Below are positions 1-8,080 of a stretch of 64,000 bases of DNA, piece after piece. The stretch is from A07HB70 sp964512675 (GTDB taxonomy: Archaea; Halobacteriota; Halobacteria; Halobacteriales; Haloferacaceae), in NCBI GenBank assembly GCA_964512675.1, contig CAZEJR010000003.1:62001-126000 (forward strand), given 5' to 3'. A program made the translations under genes and the position numbers. The notes beneath the pieces are model-generated. The model was not told where the DNA came from. It did not search any database and was given only the letters and a program-made list of their open reading frames with translations. The stretch's first letter is position 1, and every line of letters starts with the position of its first letter.

Positions 1-228
1 GCCTACGACGGCGACGTCCGCGCTCGCGTCGAGGGCCGCGACGTCGAGACGGGCACGCCGACGGTGGCCGAGGGACCGGTGACGTCGGTCCAGTACGACC
101 CGAACGAGGAGGTGGCGTCGTTCGTCGTCGACGGGGCCGACGGGCTCGTGACCGTCGGGGGCCGGGTCGCGGCACTCGAGGACGTCGAGGCCCACGAGAT
201 ACGGATCGAGCCGGGACGAAACGACTAA
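1..228 (+). CDS. 3' end of an uncharacterised gene upstream of priS
   Basis: Open reading frame entering from the left edge and ending at TAA 226-228; the last 75 residues are visible. The tail is beta-strand-like, with alternating Val/Gly runs such as GPVTSVQYDPNEEVASFVVDG followed by LVTVGGRVAALEDV. This vaguely resembles the C-terminus of FlgD-like hook-assembly scaffolds, but that is only an impression. It lies 28 nt before priS on the same strand and may be cotranscribed. Function not assigned. Confidence 0.6.
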   Translation, partial: AYDGDVRARVEGRDVETGTPTVAEGPVTSVQYDPNEEVASFVVDGADGLVTVGGRVAALEDVEAHEIRIEPGRND

Positions 229-256
229 ACCCGTCGCTCCGGTCTCCCGGCTGTCG

Positions 257-1420
257 ATGGACCGGCGCACGCGCGAGTACCTCCGGGGCCGCTTTGGCGA
301 CTACTACCGCGAGGCGACCCTCACGCCTCCGCCCGACGCCGGCGCGCGCGAGTGGGGACATATCCCGTTCACCGAGGGCGGAACGACGATGGTGCGCCAC
401 CGGTCGCTGCTCGAGCTCGGCGACCTCGGCTCGTTTCTCGCCGGCGAGGCGCCGCGTCACGTCTACTTCTCCGCCGCGCGCTACGACGACCCGGCGACCC
501 GCGACATGGACGGGAAGGGCTGGCGCGGGGCCGACCTCGTCTTCGACCTCGACGCCGACCACCTGCCCGCCGTCGACCCCGGCGAGACGAGCTACGCGGG
601 GATGCTCGCGGCCTGTAAGGAGGCGCTGCGGAACCTGCTCGACCTCCTCGAGCGCGACTTCGGGTTCGACGTCGAGGTGGTCTTCTCGGGGAGTCGGGGC
701 TACCACGTCCACGTCCGCGACCCGTCGGTGCGGCGGCTCGACGCGACGGCGCGACGCGAAGTGGTCGACTACGTCCGCGGGGCCGGCCTGGACCTCGAGG
801 GGCTCGTCACGACCCGGAGCGTCCGTGGGACGACCCGGCGCGTCCTGCGCGCCGACGGCGGGTGGGGCCGACGGGTCCACGGGGCGCTGGTCGACCTCGC
901 GAACGACCTCCGGGCGGCAGACGAGGACGACGCGCTCGGCCGGCTCCGGTCGTACGACGGGATCGGCGAGGGCCGTGCCGAGACGGTACTGACGGCGTTC
1001 CGGCGCAACCCCGAGGCCGTCCGAGCGGGAAATCTCGAGGCGGGCGGACCGGGCGCGCGGGTGCTGGTCGAGCGGCTCGCCGACGAGGTGGTCGAACGCG
1101 ACTCCTCGCCGGTCGACGAGCCGGTGACGACGGACGTGAACCGGCTCATCCGTCTGCCGGAGAGCCTCCACGGCGGCACCGGACTCGCGGTCAGACACAT
1201 CGACCGCGACGGCGTCGACGCGTTCGACCCGCTGACCGACGCGGTGCCCGAGCGGTTCGCCGGGCAGGAGGTCCGGGTCGAGGTGACCGAGCCGGGGACG
1301 GAGCCGGTGGCCGTCGGCGGCGATAGCTTTAGACCGACGGCAGGCGAGCACGTCGTCCGGGAGCCGGTCGGCGTCTTCCTGATGGCGCGCGACCGCGCAC
1401 GGAAGGTGAGAGAGGCGTGA
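257..1420 (+). CDS. priS: DNA primase small (catalytic) subunit PriS
   Basis: 387 aa archaeo-eukaryotic primase catalytic subunit. With PriL it makes RNA/DNA primers at the replication fork. The metal-binding DxD triad is visible as VFDLDAD (D97, D99, D101), followed by the nucleotide-binding SGSRGYHVHV motif near residue 150. Length is normal for haloarchaeal PriS. ATG start. The TGA stop overlaps the GTG start of the GINS gene by 4 nt (GTGA), so the two replication genes are translationally coupled, an arrangement common in archaea. PriL is not in the window. Confidence 0.95.
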   Translation: MDRRTREYLRGRFGDYYREATLTPPPDAGAREWGHIPFTEGGTTMVRHRSLLELGDLGSFLAGEAPRHVYFSAARYDDPATRDMDGKGWRGADLVFDLDADHLPAVDPGETSYAGMLAACKEALRNLLDLLERDFGFDVEVVFSGSRGYHVHVRDPSVRRLDATARREVVDYVRGAGLDLEGLVTTRSVRGTTRRVLRADGGWGRRVHGALVDLANDLRAADEDDALGRLRSYDGIGEGRAETVLTAFRRNPEAVRAGNLEAGGPGARVLVERLADEVVERDSSPVDEPVTTDVNRLIRLPESLHGGTGLAVRHIDRDGVDAFDPLTDAVPERFAGQEVRVEVTEPGTEPVAVGGDSFRPTAGEHVVREPVGVFLMARDRARKVREA

Positions 1421-2313
1421 ACTTAGAGGACCTGCGTGAGCGACGACAGCGCGAGCGCGAGCAGGACAGCCTCGGGCGACTGCCGGAGTCGTTCTACCGC
1501 GACGCCGCCGAGTACGTCGCCGAGCTGAAGCGGGCCCGCGAGCGCGCGGCGGAGCGTGCCGACGACCCGTACGGCGACCCGGAGGTGCGCCGCCTGACGG
1601 ACGAGCTCGACGCCGCCACGGAGGTCGTCGAGTCGCTGTACGAGCGCCGGGTCGGCAAGGTGGTCAAGCACGCCTCGTTCGCCGCCGCGGACATGCCCCA
1701 CGACGACGAGGGACTGACAGACGAGGAGCGCGCGCTGTTCGACGACCTCGTCGGGCGTCTCCGCGACAGCCGCTCGCGGGTGCTCGGAGCGCTGGCGGAG
1801 TCCGGAGGGGTCGACACGGCGGACGTGGCGACGGACGGCGACGAGGCGACCCCGGACGCAGACGCTGCCGACCCGTCGCCGGCGCGTCCGGACACGGGCG
1901 GAGACGACACCGGACCGCCCCCGACGCCAGACGACCCCGCCGGGATGCTCGCCGAGGCGATGGGGGGCGAGCCGAGCAACGACCCGCGGGTCGACGGGGG
2001 CGAGGCAGCCGAGCGCAGCGAGGCGAAGCGCCGGCCCCACGACACCGACGAGGAGGCCGACCCCGGCCCGACTGGCGGGCGCGGGGAGCGCGACGGGCCG
2101 GCGGTCGGGGACGGCGACCCCGACCCCGACGGGGCGGCTGCGCCGGAGTCCGACGGCCCGGCGGAGCGCACCACCGTCCGCATCACCGCCGACGTCGGCG
2201 AAATATACGGTGTCGACGACCGGAGCTACCGGCTGGAGGCCGAAGACGTCGTCAGCCTGCCGGCAGACAACGCGACGCCGCTGGTCGAGAAAGGCGCCGC
2301 GGAGCGGCTATAG
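1417..2313 (+). CDS. GINS complex subunit (Gins51-type)
   Basis: 298 aa with a GTG start overlapping the priS stop. GINS binds MCM and GAN/RecJ-like proteins in the archaeal CMG-type replicative helicase. The N-terminal helical A-domain (residues 1-125, beginning MNLEDLRERRQ) and the small C-terminal B-domain (about residues 248-298, TVRITADVGEIYGVDDRSY) are both recognisable. They are joined by an Asp/Glu/Pro/Gly-rich linker of about 120 residues that looks disordered and makes the protein longer than non-halophilic Gins51. Its TAG stop sits inside the palindrome CTATAG, which also holds the stop of the convergent transporter gene. Confidence 0.9.
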   Translation: MNLEDLRERRQREREQDSLGRLPESFYRDAAEYVAELKRARERAAERADDPYGDPEVRRLTDELDAATEVVESLYERRVGKVVKHASFAAADMPHDDEGLTDEERALFDDLVGRLRDSRSRVLGALAESGGVDTADVATDGDEATPDADAADPSPARPDTGGDDTGPPPTPDDPAGMLAEAMGGEPSNDPRVDGGEAAERSEAKRRPHDTDEEADPGPTGGRGERDGPAVGDGDPDPDGAAAPESDGPAERTTVRITADVGEIYGVDDRSYRLEAEDVVSLPADNATPLVEKGAAERL

Positions 2314-3195
2314 CAGGTCGCGGATCGGCTCGCGCTCGACGAGGACGAAGCCGCCGAACACCAGCAGAAACCCGGCTGGCGCGCTCGGTCCGACCGGCTC
2401 CGCGAGGGCGACGACGCCGACGACGGTGGCGACGACGGGGACGACGTACGAGACGAGGCTGACGCGGAACGCGCCGATACGGGGGATGAGCCGGAAGTAG
2501 ACGGTGTACGCGAGGGCGCTGGCGACGACGCCCAGAAAGAGCAGAGCGCCGAGCGCAGCGGGTGGCGCGCCGGCGACGACGGTCAGGCGCTCACCCGTCA
2601 GCCGCGCGGCGACGTGGACCAGCGGGGCACCGAGGAGCATCGCCCACGCGGCGACTACGACCCCGTCGCTCGCCGGCGCCGCGCGCTCGACGGCGACGTT
2701 TCCGGCGGCGACGGCGGTGACGGCGACGAGGACGAGCGCGGCCCCGCGCGGCGTCGACCCGACGCTTCCCGGGCTGGCGACGAGGGCGACGCCGCAGATG
2801 CCGAGCGCGACGCCGGCGAGTTCGACGGCGTCCGGCGCGCCGCCGTCGAGGAACAGACGCCCGCCTGCGGCGGTCAGGACGGGGATGAGACCGAACAGGA
2901 TGCTGGCGACCCCGCCGGTGACGAACTGCTGCCCGAGGAAGAGAACGGCGTTGCCGCCCATGAGCAGGACGCCGCCCGCGAGGACCGCGGCGCGGTCGCC
3001 GGGGCCGGTCGGGAGGACGTCGCGTCCGCGGAGGGCGGCGAGTGCGAGGACGAGACAGCTACCCCCGACGTAGTAGCGCAGCGAGGCGAGCGCGAGCGGC
3101 GAGACGGCGGTCAGGCCGACTTCCGTCGCCGGGAACCCGCCGCCCCACACGACCCCGAGGAGGGCGAACGGGACGGCGTCGCGGAGGCGTGACAC
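2308..3195 (-). CDS. EamA/DMT-superfamily transporter
   Basis: 295 aa integral membrane protein with about ten hydrophobic segments arranged as two five-helix repeats, typical of the drug/metabolite transporter (EamA, formerly DUF6) family. The N-terminus (FALLGVVWGGGFPATEVGL) matches the usual family opening. The C-terminus ends in a short charged tail. Substrates of these exporters cannot be predicted from sequence. It is convergent with the GINS gene and overlaps it by 6 nt. Confidence 0.85.
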   Translation of the reverse strand: MSRLRDAVPFALLGVVWGGGFPATEVGLTAVSPLALASLRYYVGGSCLVLALAALRGRDVLPTGPGDRAAVLAGGVLLMGGNAVLFLGQQFVTGGVASILFGLIPVLTAAGGRLFLDGGAPDAVELAGVALGICGVALVASPGSVGSTPRGAALVLVAVTAVAAGNVAVERAAPASDGVVVAAWAMLLGAPLVHVAARLTGERLTVVAGAPPAALGALLFLGVVASALAYTVYFRLIPRIGAFRVSLVSYVVPVVATVVGVVALAEPVGPSAPAGFLLVFGGFVLVEREPIRDLL

Positions 3196-3256
3196 GGGCT
3201 GACCTTCGCCGGCGCTGGCAAGAGGCTGTCGTGTGGGCGGCTCCGAGCGAGTCGCC

Positions 3257-5521
3257 CTACTGGAACGTCCGACCGGCGTCTCCCGCGACGCCGGCGCGCT
3301 CGGAGCGCTCGAACTGCTGTTCGATCTCGTCGTAACGCTCGCGGGTCTCCTCGGTGACGCTCGGGCCGACCTCGGAGAGCGCCGCCTCGAAGTGGTCCAT
3401 CGTCACGCGGACGTTACCGACACGGTCGGCCAGCTCCTCGCCCGGGACGCTGTTGACGAACTCGCGGGTGGCCGCCATCGACGCCTCGCGGCAGACCGCC
3501 TCGACGTCGGCGCCGACGTAGCCGTCCGTCCGGCGAGCCAGGCGGTCGAGGTTGACGTCGCTCGCCAGCGGCTTGTCGCGGGTGTGGACCTCGAAGATCT
3601 TCCGCCGCGCCGCCTCGTCCGGGACGGGAACGTGGACGTGTCGGTCGAGCCGGCCCGGACGGAGCAGCGCGCTGTCGATGAGGTCGGGCCGGTTGCTGGT
3701 GGCGACCACGACGACGTCTTCCAGTGCCTCCAGCCCGTCGAGTTCGGTCAGGAGCTGCGAGACCATCCGTTCGCCGACGCCGGAGTCCGAGGACTGCCCC
3801 CCGCGCTCGCCGGCGATAGCGTCGATCTCGTCGAAGAAGACCACGGTCGGGGCGTTCTCGCGGGCCTTCGAGAACACCTCGCGGATGCCTTTCTCGGACT
3901 CGCCGACGAACTTGTCCAGCAGCTCCGGCCCCTTGATCGAGATGAAGTTCGACTCCGCCTCGTTCGCGACGGCCTTCGCGAGCAGGGTCTTGCCCGTGCC
4001 CGGCGGCCCGTAGAGCATCACGCCCTTCGCGGCGTCGACGTCCATCGTGTCGAACACCTCCGGATACTCGAGCGGCCACTGGATCGTCTCGCGCAGGCGC
4101 TCTTTGGTGTCCTCGAGGCCGCCGACGTCGGTCCAGGTGACGTCGGGCACCTCGACGAACACCTCGCGGAGCGCAGAGGGCTCGATCCCCTTCATCGCCT
4201 CGCGCATGTCGTCGTCGGTGACCCGCAGCGACTCGAGCACCTCGGCGTCGATCTCCTCCGCGTCGAGGTCGATCTCCGGTCGGACGCGCCGGAGCGCGTT
4301 CATCCCCGCCTCCTTCGCGAGGCTCTCCAGGTCGGCCCCGACGAAGCCGTGGGTCGACTCGGCGTACCGGTCGAGGTCGACGTCGCCGGTCAGCGGCATC
4401 CCGCGGGTGTGGACCTGCATGATCTCCTTCCGGCCGTCGCGGTCGGGAACGCCGATCTCGATCTCGCGGTCGAAGCGCCCGCCGCGCCGGAGTGCGGGGT
4501 CGATCGCGTCGACGCGGTTCGTCGCGCCGATCACCACCACCTCGCCGCGCTCGTCGAGCCCGTCCATCAGCGAGAGCAGCTGGGCGACCACGCGGCGCTC
4601 GACGTCGCCGCCGGCCTCGTCGCGCTTGGCGGCGATAGAGTCGAGTTCGTCCATGAAGACGATAGCCGGAGCGTTCTCGGTCGCCTCCTCGAACACGTCC
4701 CGGAGCTGCTCCTCGCTCTCGCCGTAGTACTTCGACATGATCTCCGGACCGGAGATCGTCTGGAAGTGGGCGTCGATCTCGTTCGCGACGGCCTTCGCGA
4801 TCAGCGTCTTCCCCGTGCCCGGCGGCCCGTGGAGCAGGACGCCCTTCGGCGGCTCGATACCGAGGCGCTTGAACAGCTCCGGGTGCCGCATCGGCAGCTC
4901 GATCATCTCTCGGACCTGCTCGAGTTCGCGCTCCAGGCCGCCGATATCCTCGTAGGTGACGTCGGGCGCGCCGTCGGCACCCGCGCCGGCCCCGGACTCG
5001 CGGATCTGTTCGGCCGGCTGCTGGCTGATCTGGACGTCGGTCGAGTCGTTGATCACGACCGTTCCGTCCGGGCTTGTCGAGGCGATCTTCAGCGGGATCG
5101 CCTGTCCCTGACCGCCCATGAAGCCGAGTCCCAGCGGGAGCTGGACGGTCTGGCCCGCGGTGACGGGCTGGCCGTTCAGCTCGCGCCGGACCAGCGACGA
5201 GATGTTGCCGCGGATGCCGATCTGCTGGGGGAGGGCGACGGTCACGCGGTCGGCGGGGCTGACGTCGGCGCTCTCGACCTCTACGCGGTCGTCGATGCCG
5301 ACACCGGCCTGCTGACGCAGGCGACCGTCGATCCGGACGACACCGGTGTTCGAGTCCTCGGGATAGCCGGGCCAGACGCGTGCGATCGCGGTGCCGTCCC
5401 GGCCGCCGATCCGCACGAAGTCGCCGGGGTCGAGACCGAGCTCGGTGGCGGCCTGTTCGTCGATAGCGGCGAGTCCGCGGCCAGCGTCTTTCTGCTTGAG
5501 GGGCTTGACGACGAGCTTCAT
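3257..5521 (-). CDS. cdc48: CDC48/VCP-type AAA+ ATPase
   Basis: 754 aa unfoldase-segregase of the p97/VAT family, acting in proteasome-linked protein turnover. It has an N-terminal double-psi-barrel substrate domain (residues 1-185) and two AAA domains. D1 has Walker A GPPGTGKT at 232-239 and Walker B IVFMDELDS. D2 has Walker A at 505-512 and Walker B VVFFDEIDA. Second-region-of-homology arginines are present in both. A longer reading frame extends upstream, but the ATG at 5521 gives the standard N-terminus (MKLVVKPLKQKDAGRG). That start overlaps the stop of the Hsp20-like gene by 4 nt (ATGA). Confidence 0.96.
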   Translation of the reverse strand: MKLVVKPLKQKDAGRGLAAIDEQAATELGLDPGDFVRIGGRDGTAIARVWPGYPEDSNTGVVRIDGRLRQQAGVGIDDRVEVESADVSPADRVTVALPQQIGIRGNISSLVRRELNGQPVTAGQTVQLPLGLGFMGGQGQAIPLKIASTSPDGTVVINDSTDVQISQQPAEQIRESGAGAGADGAPDVTYEDIGGLERELEQVREMIELPMRHPELFKRLGIEPPKGVLLHGPPGTGKTLIAKAVANEIDAHFQTISGPEIMSKYYGESEEQLRDVFEEATENAPAIVFMDELDSIAAKRDEAGGDVERRVVAQLLSLMDGLDERGEVVVIGATNRVDAIDPALRRGGRFDREIEIGVPDRDGRKEIMQVHTRGMPLTGDVDLDRYAESTHGFVGADLESLAKEAGMNALRRVRPEIDLDAEEIDAEVLESLRVTDDDMREAMKGIEPSALREVFVEVPDVTWTDVGGLEDTKERLRETIQWPLEYPEVFDTMDVDAAKGVMLYGPPGTGKTLLAKAVANEAESNFISIKGPELLDKFVGESEKGIREVFSKARENAPTVVFFDEIDAIAGERGGQSSDSGVGERMVSQLLTELDGLEALEDVVVVATSNRPDLIDSALLRPGRLDRHVHVPVPDEAARRKIFEVHTRDKPLASDVNLDRLARRTDGYVGADVEAVCREASMAATREFVNSVPGEELADRVGNVRVTMDHFEAALSEVGPSVTEETRERYDEIEQQFERSERAGVAGDAGRTFQ

Positions 5522-5760
5522 CCGTAGATGGCGAGCACGCCGTTGTTCACCTCGGCCCGGTCCGCGTCGCCGGGGAGCCCGACCTCCGTCTCGCGCACCC
5601 GGTCGCCGGACTCGACGACCACGATTGCCGTCCGGCCGACGACGTCGACGTCTGCTGTCTCGTCTGCGGCGCCGAGGTCGGCGGCGACCACCCACCCGTC
5701 GTCGTAGTCGTATCGCCGGACGAACTGCTCGTTCTCGCCGGCGTGCTGTTTGGAGTGCAT
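5518..5760 (-). CDS. Small Hsp20/alpha-crystallin-like protein (DUF7127-like)
   Basis: 80 aa acidic protein with a compact beta fold (VVAADLG...VDVVGRTAIVVVE...REVGLPG-type pattern) and the C-terminus NNGVLAIYG. This resembles the core of small heat-shock proteins without the usual flanks. The ATG at 5760 is chosen because it lies just behind a TATA-like box at 5793-5800. It overlaps the cdc48 start by 4 nt, so the pair forms a tightly coupled operon. A partner or adaptor role for CDC48 is inferred from that coupling only. Confidence 0.75.
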   Translation of the reverse strand: MHSKQHAGENEQFVRRYDYDDGWVVAADLGAADETADVDVVGRTAIVVVESGDRVRETEVGLPGDADRAEVNNGVLAIYG

Positions 5761-5765
5761 GTGTC

Positions 5766-5800
5766 CTAACTCCACGTTAGCCCTGCAAGTACATATACCC
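5766..5800 (-). promoter_or_regulatory. Promoter and inverted repeat of the Hsp20-like/cdc48 operon
   Basis: On the minus strand a TATA-like GGGTATATGT lies about 35 nt before the ATG at 5760, so the transcript would have only a few leader bases. Between box and start is the inverted repeat CTAAC-tccac-GTTAG (5766-5780), placed where a repressor could block initiation. The positions are read directly from sequence. The regulatory role is inferred. Confidence 0.5.
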
Positions 5801-5908
5801 ATCGATCAAAATCGCAGGACGACGACGGAATACGTGTACAACGGTCGAGTTGTGGTTCGGCCCCGATACGGTCGAAACGGATTTGCCCCGGCTGGGCCAC
5901 GACAGCCC

Positions 5909-6142
5909 GTGCAGGAGGCAGTCGAGGAGGTCGACCCCGAGGGCGTCGACTACGGCTGGGTGATGCAGATGACTTTCGTCCTCACGATCCTCGCCGGTGC
6001 GCCCGTCGTCGGCGTGCTCGCGCTGACCACGCCGCTCCCGACGTGGGAGACGCGGGCGGCGTTCGCGGTTCGCGTCGGCGCGGTCGTCTGGATACTCGTC
6101 GCGGTCACGGTCTACGGCTACGCGCGCCGCGCCGCGGCGTAG
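5909..6142 (+). CDS. Small two-helix membrane protein (DUF5822-like)
   Basis: 77 aa from the GTG at 5909. A short acidic N-terminus (DPEGVDYGWVMQMTF) leads into two transmembrane segments, about residues 18-40 and 51-72, ending in RRAAA. The DPEGVDYGWVMQ signature is one I associate with a conserved haloarchaeal family of unknown function (DUF5822). The reading frame is open further upstream, but an AT-rich element (GGATTTGCC) 25 nt before the GTG supports this start. It is divergent from the Hsp20-like/cdc48 operon. Confidence 0.7.
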   Translation: MQEAVEEVDPEGVDYGWVMQMTFVLTILAGAPVVGVLALTTPLPTWETRAAFAVRVGAVVWILVAVTVYGYARRAAA

Positions 6143-6179
6143 CCCGAAAGCCCATGTCGGCGCCGTCGGACGTGAGATC

Positions 6180-7043
6180 ATGGGACGGATCGACGAGACA
6201 GTCGAGGAGATTCGCCGGATGGAGACCCACAGCTCCTCCGTCGTCGCGGTGAAGGCCGCGCGGGCGCTGACCGAGCTGGTCGAACGCGAGTTCACCGGGC
6301 TCGACGAGTACGAGGGCGCCTTAGAGCGCAACTCCGGTGCGCTCAGGCGAGCGAACCCCTCGCACGCCTCGCTGTTCACCACACAGCGCGAGGTGGTCGA
6401 CACCGTCGTCGGGCAGGCCGACGACCTGGCGACGGCCCGTCGTCTCACGGAGGAGGCGGTCGAGCGGGTGGTCGACCGGGTGGACAACGGGAAAGAGCGT
6501 GCAGCCGCGAACGCCGCGGAGACGTTCGACGACGGCGAGGTGATACTCACACACGACTACTCGTCGACGCTCCTCGGAGCGATCGAGCGCGCGGCGCCCG
6601 AGCGCGAACTGACGGTGTACGTCACCGAGGCGCGGCCGCGCTATCTCGGGCGGAAGCTCGCCCGGCGGCTGGCCGAGACGGCGGGCGTCGAGGTCCACCT
6701 CGGCGTCGACGGCGCGTCGGGCTACCTGCTCGAGGAGACGGGCGTCGACCGGGCGATTGTCGGGATGGACTGTATCGTCAGGGGGACGCTGTACAACCGT
6801 GTCGGCACCTTCCCGCTCGCCGCCGCCGCGGCGGCGGTCGGAGTCCCGCTCCACGTCGTCGGCTCGTCGACGAAGGTGATCGAGGAGGGGTTCGTCTTCG
6901 AGAACGAGTTCCGGCCACCCGCGGAGGTGAGTCTCGAGCCGCTCGAGGACGTCGCCGTCGAGAACCCGGCGTACGACGCGACGCCCACACGCCTCGTCGA
7001 CACCGTAGTCACAGGCGAGGAGCGGTTCTCGCCGTCTACGTGA
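6180..7043 (+). CDS. eIF-2B-like / ribose-1,5-bisphosphate isomerase family protein
   Basis: 287 aa. An N-terminal helical region is followed by the NagB/RpiA-like Rossmann domain shared by eIF2B alpha/beta/delta, MtnA and archaeal R15P isomerase. The family Asp is visible in IVGMDCIVRG (D197). The catalytic Cys of R15P isomerase, normally in a THCNS-like motif, is replaced by Asp (VILTHDYSS, D126). The protein is therefore unlikely to be the AMP-pathway isomerase itself. Function unresolved: a regulatory or degenerate paralog, or a different sugar-phosphate isomerase. Confidence 0.75.
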   Translation: MGRIDETVEEIRRMETHSSSVVAVKAARALTELVEREFTGLDEYEGALERNSGALRRANPSHASLFTTQREVVDTVVGQADDLATARRLTEEAVERVVDRVDNGKERAAANAAETFDDGEVILTHDYSSTLLGAIERAAPERELTVYVTEARPRYLGRKLARRLAETAGVEVHLGVDGASGYLLEETGVDRAIVGMDCIVRGTLYNRVGTFPLAAAAAAVGVPLHVVGSSTKVIEEGFVFENEFRPPAEVSLEPLEDVAVENPAYDATPTRLVDTVVTGEERFSPST

Positions 7044-7515
7044 AAAAGCCCGAGAGGCGGTCGACGAGGCTCTCGCCCTCCGACTCCCCGAGGCGGAGGT
7101 AGTGGGCGTCGCCGCCGTCCTCGTAGTAGCCGTCGACGCGTCGGGCCACCTCGAAGCCGAGGTGTCGGTAGAACCGCAGGGCCTCGTCGTTCGTCGTCCG
7201 GGCGTGACAGGTGATAGTCCCGCCGTCGGCGGCGACCGCTCCGACGAGACGGCGGCCGTGGCCCTCGCCGCGGGCCTCGGGCGCGACGGCGAGAAAGAGG
7301 AGGTAGCCGTCGCGGCGCGCCGACGCGAAGCCGACGAGGTCGCCGTCGACGAACCGGAGGTGAGTCGTCGACCGGGAGTACGCGTCGCGGAAGAAGCGCC
7401 AGCGCTGTCTGAGCACGCCCTCCTCGCGCCTGATCCGTTCTTTCAGATCCCACGCCCCGTCGACGTGGTCGGTCGCCCCGGGGTCGTCGGTGCGCGTCTC
7501 GACCTCAACGCTCAC
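7036..7515 (-). CDS. GNAT-family N-acetyltransferase
   Basis: 159 aa from the GTG at 7515 (VSVEVETRTDDPG). It shows GNAT motif A (FLAVAPEARGEGHGRRLVG), with the R/Q-x-x-G-x-G/A acetyl-CoA loop, and a C-terminal ALRFYRHLGFE motif typical of the family. The acceptor cannot be predicted. The frame is open to 7560, but the GTG has a TATA-like TTATATTCC (7537-7545) about 25 nt upstream, consistent with a leaderless transcript. It overlaps the convergent eIF2B-like gene by 8 nt. Confidence 0.85.
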   Translation of the reverse strand: MSVEVETRTDDPGATDHVDGAWDLKERIRREEGVLRQRWRFFRDAYSRSTTHLRFVDGDLVGFASARRDGYLLFLAVAPEARGEGHGRRLVGAVAADGGTITCHARTTNDEALRFYRHLGFEVARRVDGYYEDGGDAHYLRLGESEGESLVDRLSGFFT

Positions 7516-7536
7516 TACCGGAGCTAGTCGGGTGTG

Positions 7537-7574
7537 GAATATAACTCCACCGTCGAACACAGAATCGTTTAACC
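7537..7574. promoter_or_regulatory. Divergent promoters of the GNAT gene and the archease gene
   Basis: A minus-strand TTATATTCC (7537-7545) serves the GNAT gene. A plus-strand CGTTTAACC (7567-7574) lies about 25 nt before an ATG at 7597. Both spacings fit haloarchaeal leaderless initiation. The plus-strand start would fall on a tiny ORF rather than on archease itself. Confidence 0.45.
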
Positions 7575-7596
7575 CGCCCAGTCGTGCGCGTACGAC

Positions 7597-7623
7597 ATGA
7601 ACGCGACGGGCGGCGACCGATGA
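7597..7623 (+). CDS. 8-codon upstream ORF overlapping the archease start
   Basis: ATG at 7597 encodes MNATGGDR and stops at TGA 7621-7623, which overlaps the archease ATG (7620-7622) as ATGA. The upstream TATA-like box would start transcription at or very near this ATG. Archease translation could then depend on termination-reinitiation. This is an inference from spacing and has no homology support. Confidence 0.35.
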   Translation: MNATGGDR

Positions 7624-8042
7624 CCCGGACCGGGTCGTTCGCGCTCCGCGGCCACACCGCCGACGTGGCCGTGCGGGCGATCGGTCCGGACCTCGGCGCG
7701 GCGTTCGCGGCCTGTGCCGACGGGATGGCCGCCGCGATGTGTGAGGACGTCCCCGCAGACGGCGAGTCGTTCGCCCTGACCGTCCGGGCCGAGCGCCGCG
7801 AGGCGCTGCTGTTCGACTACCTCGACCGCCTGATCTACGAGCGCGACGTCCGGGCGGTCCTGCCCGCGGGCAACGAGGCGACGGTCCGTCGAGAGGCCGA
7901 CGAGTGGGTCGTCGAGGCGACCGCCCGGGGCGTCCCCCTCGACGACGTCGTCGCCCGCGAGGTGAAGGCCGTCACCTACTCCGAGATGACGGTCGAGCAG
8001 ACCGCCGACGGCTGGCGGGTGTACGTCGTCCTCGACGTCTGA
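7620..8042 (+). CDS. Archease (RtcB-activating protein)
   Basis: 140 aa small acidic protein with the archease opening (FALRGHTADVAVRAIG) and the C-terminal VKAVTYSEMTVEQTADGWRVYVVLDV-type strand pattern of the family. Archease binds metal and accelerates guanylylation and turnover of the RtcB RNA ligase. It lies 38 nt before rtcB on the same strand, the classic pairing. The upstream in-frame extension to 7584 is rejected because the family begins at MTRTGSFAL. Confidence 0.92.
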   Translation: MTRTGSFALRGHTADVAVRAIGPDLGAAFAACADGMAAAMCEDVPADGESFALTVRAERREALLFDYLDRLIYERDVRAVLPAGNEATVRREADEWVVEATARGVPLDDVVAREVKAVTYSEMTVEQTADGWRVYVVLDV

Positions 8043-8080
8043 CCGAAGGCGTTTCACGCACTCGCCGTCCACGGTCGGGT

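Noticed and set aside
3233..5527. 764-codon plus-strand open frame opposite cdc48
   Set aside because: Antisense shadow of a GC-rich gene. Its translation is Asp/Val/Leu/Arg repetitive with no family motif, while the minus strand encodes a textbook AAA+ protein.
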